Source: Cryomorphaceae bacterium (lineage in GTDB: Bacteria > Bacteroidota > Bacteroidia > Flavobacteriales_D > Crocinitomicaceae). From it: 6,282 bases of DNA. The translations under genes and the position numbers were made by a program. The notes under the pieces are model-generated. The model had not been told where the DNA came from and made no database searches. It saw only the letters and a list, made by a program, of their open reading frames with translations. The DNA lies in NCBI GenBank assembly GCA_027485365.1, contig JAIXRD010000124.1:1-6282 (forward strand), in the 5' to 3' direction. Position 1 is the stretch's first letter, and each line of letters opens with the position of its first letter. Positions 5,662-6,282 of this stretch are shown here, in pieces.

Positions 5662-6108
5662 ATGGGTTTACATGATTTAACACCGGCCGCTGGATCGGTT
5701 AAAAGTGAAAAAAGAATAGGTAGAGGACAAGGATCAGGCCGTGGTGGAACATCAACACGTGGTCACAAAGGAGCTAAGTCTCGTTCTGGTTATTCGAAAA
5801 AGATAGGTTTCGAGGGAGGTCAAATGCCGTTGCAAAGACGAGTACCTAAGTTTGGTTTCAAAAACATTAATAGAGTTGAATACAAGGCTATAAATCTTGA
5901 TTCACTGCAAATGTTAGCCGAAACTAAAGGAATTTCAGAATTCAATTTAGATACCTTCTTGGATAATGGATTGATCTCTGGTACCAAGTTGGTGAAAATT
6001 TTAGGTCGTGGCGAATTGAAGGCTGCAGTTAAAGTAACTGCACATCATTTTTCTGCAACAGCAACAGCAGCAATCGAAGCAGCAGGGGGTAGTGTTACCA
6101 AAATCTGA
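5662..6108 (+). CDS. rplO: 50S ribosomal protein L15 (uL15)
   Basis: L15 is a mid-to-late assembling 50S protein whose extended N-terminal arm threads into 23S rRNA near the peptidyl transferase region. The 148-residue product starts MGLHDLTPAAGSVKSEKRIG. It has the glycine- and arginine-rich arm RIGRGQGSGRGGTSTRGHKG (residues 18-37) and the FEGGQMPLQRRVPKFGF block (50-66). The globular C-terminal domain contains VKILGRGELKAAVKVTAHHF (111-130) and a final AGGSVTKI. Length is typical. It is 18 bases after rpmD. It is the only complete gene here whose first stop is TGA, and it is followed in frame by TAA TAA, so three stops in a row precede secY. Confidence 0.99.
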   Translation: MGLHDLTPAAGSVKSEKRIGRGQGSGRGGTSTRGHKGAKSRSGYSKKIGFEGGQMPLQRRVPKFGFKNINRVEYKAINLDSLQMLAETKGISEFNLDTFLDNGLISGTKLVKILGRGELKAAVKVTAHHFSATATAAIEAAGGSVTKI

Positions 6109-6120
6109 TAATAAATCGAA

Positions 6121-6282
6121 ATGAAAAGATTCATAACCAATCTGAAAAACATTTGGAACGTAGTTGAACTTCGTCAACGAATCCTATTAACCTTAGGGTT
6201 GGTACTTGCATACCGGATTGGCTCGTTTGTAATTCTTCCAGGAATTAACTACAGCATATTAGAAAGTGCCTCTGCAGGTGGT
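6121..6282 (+). CDS. secY: Protein translocase channel subunit SecY, 3' partial
   Basis: SecY is the pore-forming subunit of the SecYEG complex in the cytoplasmic membrane, which exports unfolded proteins and inserts membrane proteins. Only the first 54 codons are in the window, in frame to the last base. They read MKRFITNLKNIWNVVELRQR, the cytoplasmic N-terminal helix, then a hydrophobic stretch ILLTLGLVLAYRIGSFVILP (residues 21-40). That stretch matches transmembrane segment 1 of SecY with its conserved R(I/L)G and hPG(I/V) elements. The start of the periplasmic loop follows. Placement 12 bases after rplO is the classical spc arrangement. The leader ATAAATCGAA before ATG has no Shine-Dalgarno sequence. 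The rest of the gene, and probably map, infA and rpmJ, lie downstream. Confidence 0.96.
   Translation, partial: MKRFITNLKNIWNVVELRQRILLTLGLVLAYRIGSFVILPGINYSILESASAGG

Noticed and set aside
5847..5854. TAAGTTTG, another match to TAnnTTTG
   Set aside because: It is formed by the conserved Pro-Lys-Phe-Gly codons of L15. The nearest upstream TTG (5830-5832) is too close, so an internal secY promoter is not supported.
1..6282. Inserted accessory gene, mobile element, CRISPR, tRNA or a novel system within the operon
   Set aside because: Every gene is accounted for by the canonical rplV-secY order, the gaps are at most 21 bases, and no direct repeats or integration scars are visible.

Overview
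This window is an uninterrupted stretch of a bacterial ribosomal protein operon, the junction of the classic S10 and spc clusters. All genes lie on the + strand. In order it carries rplV (5' end cut off), rpsC, rplP, rpmC, rpsQ, rplN, rplX, rplE, rpsN, rpsH, rplF, rplR, rpsE, rpmD, rplO and the first 54 codons of secY (3' end cut off). The gene order is the canonical one with nothing missing and nothing inserted. One real gene, rpmD (58 codons), is very short but is recognised with confidence.

The DNA is AT-rich. Nearly every start codon lacks a Shine-Dalgarno sequence and follows an A-rich leader, often ending in GAA or AAA before ATG. Together with the sequences of S17, L24 and S14, this points to the phylum Bacteroidota. 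A Flavobacteriales-like member is plausible, but the window does not settle the rank below phylum.

Layout: bases 1-1997 hold the tail of the S10 cluster (L22, S3, L16, L29, S17). Bases 2006-6108 hold the spc cluster (L14, L24, L5, S14, S8, L6, L18, S5, L30, L15). Bases 6121-6282 begin the SecY translocase channel. Gaps between genes run from 4 to 21 bases, with one 1-base overlap (rplX/rplE). There is no stretch over 300 bases without a gene. I see no internal promoter, terminator, tRNA, mobile element or CRISPR, so the genes are most likely read from one long transcript that starts and ends outside the window.

The products assemble the 30S (S3, S17, S14, S8, S5) and 50S (L22, L16, L29, L14, L24, L5, L6, L18, L30, L15) subunits. 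SecY forms the channel through which many newly made proteins leave the cytoplasm.

I found no undescribed system here. The observations worth a second look are modest. The rplE start is the only one with a strong Shine-Dalgarno-like sequence, and it lies at the one overlapping gene junction. S14 is longer than the form I recall for this phylum. In-frame tandem stop codons recur.
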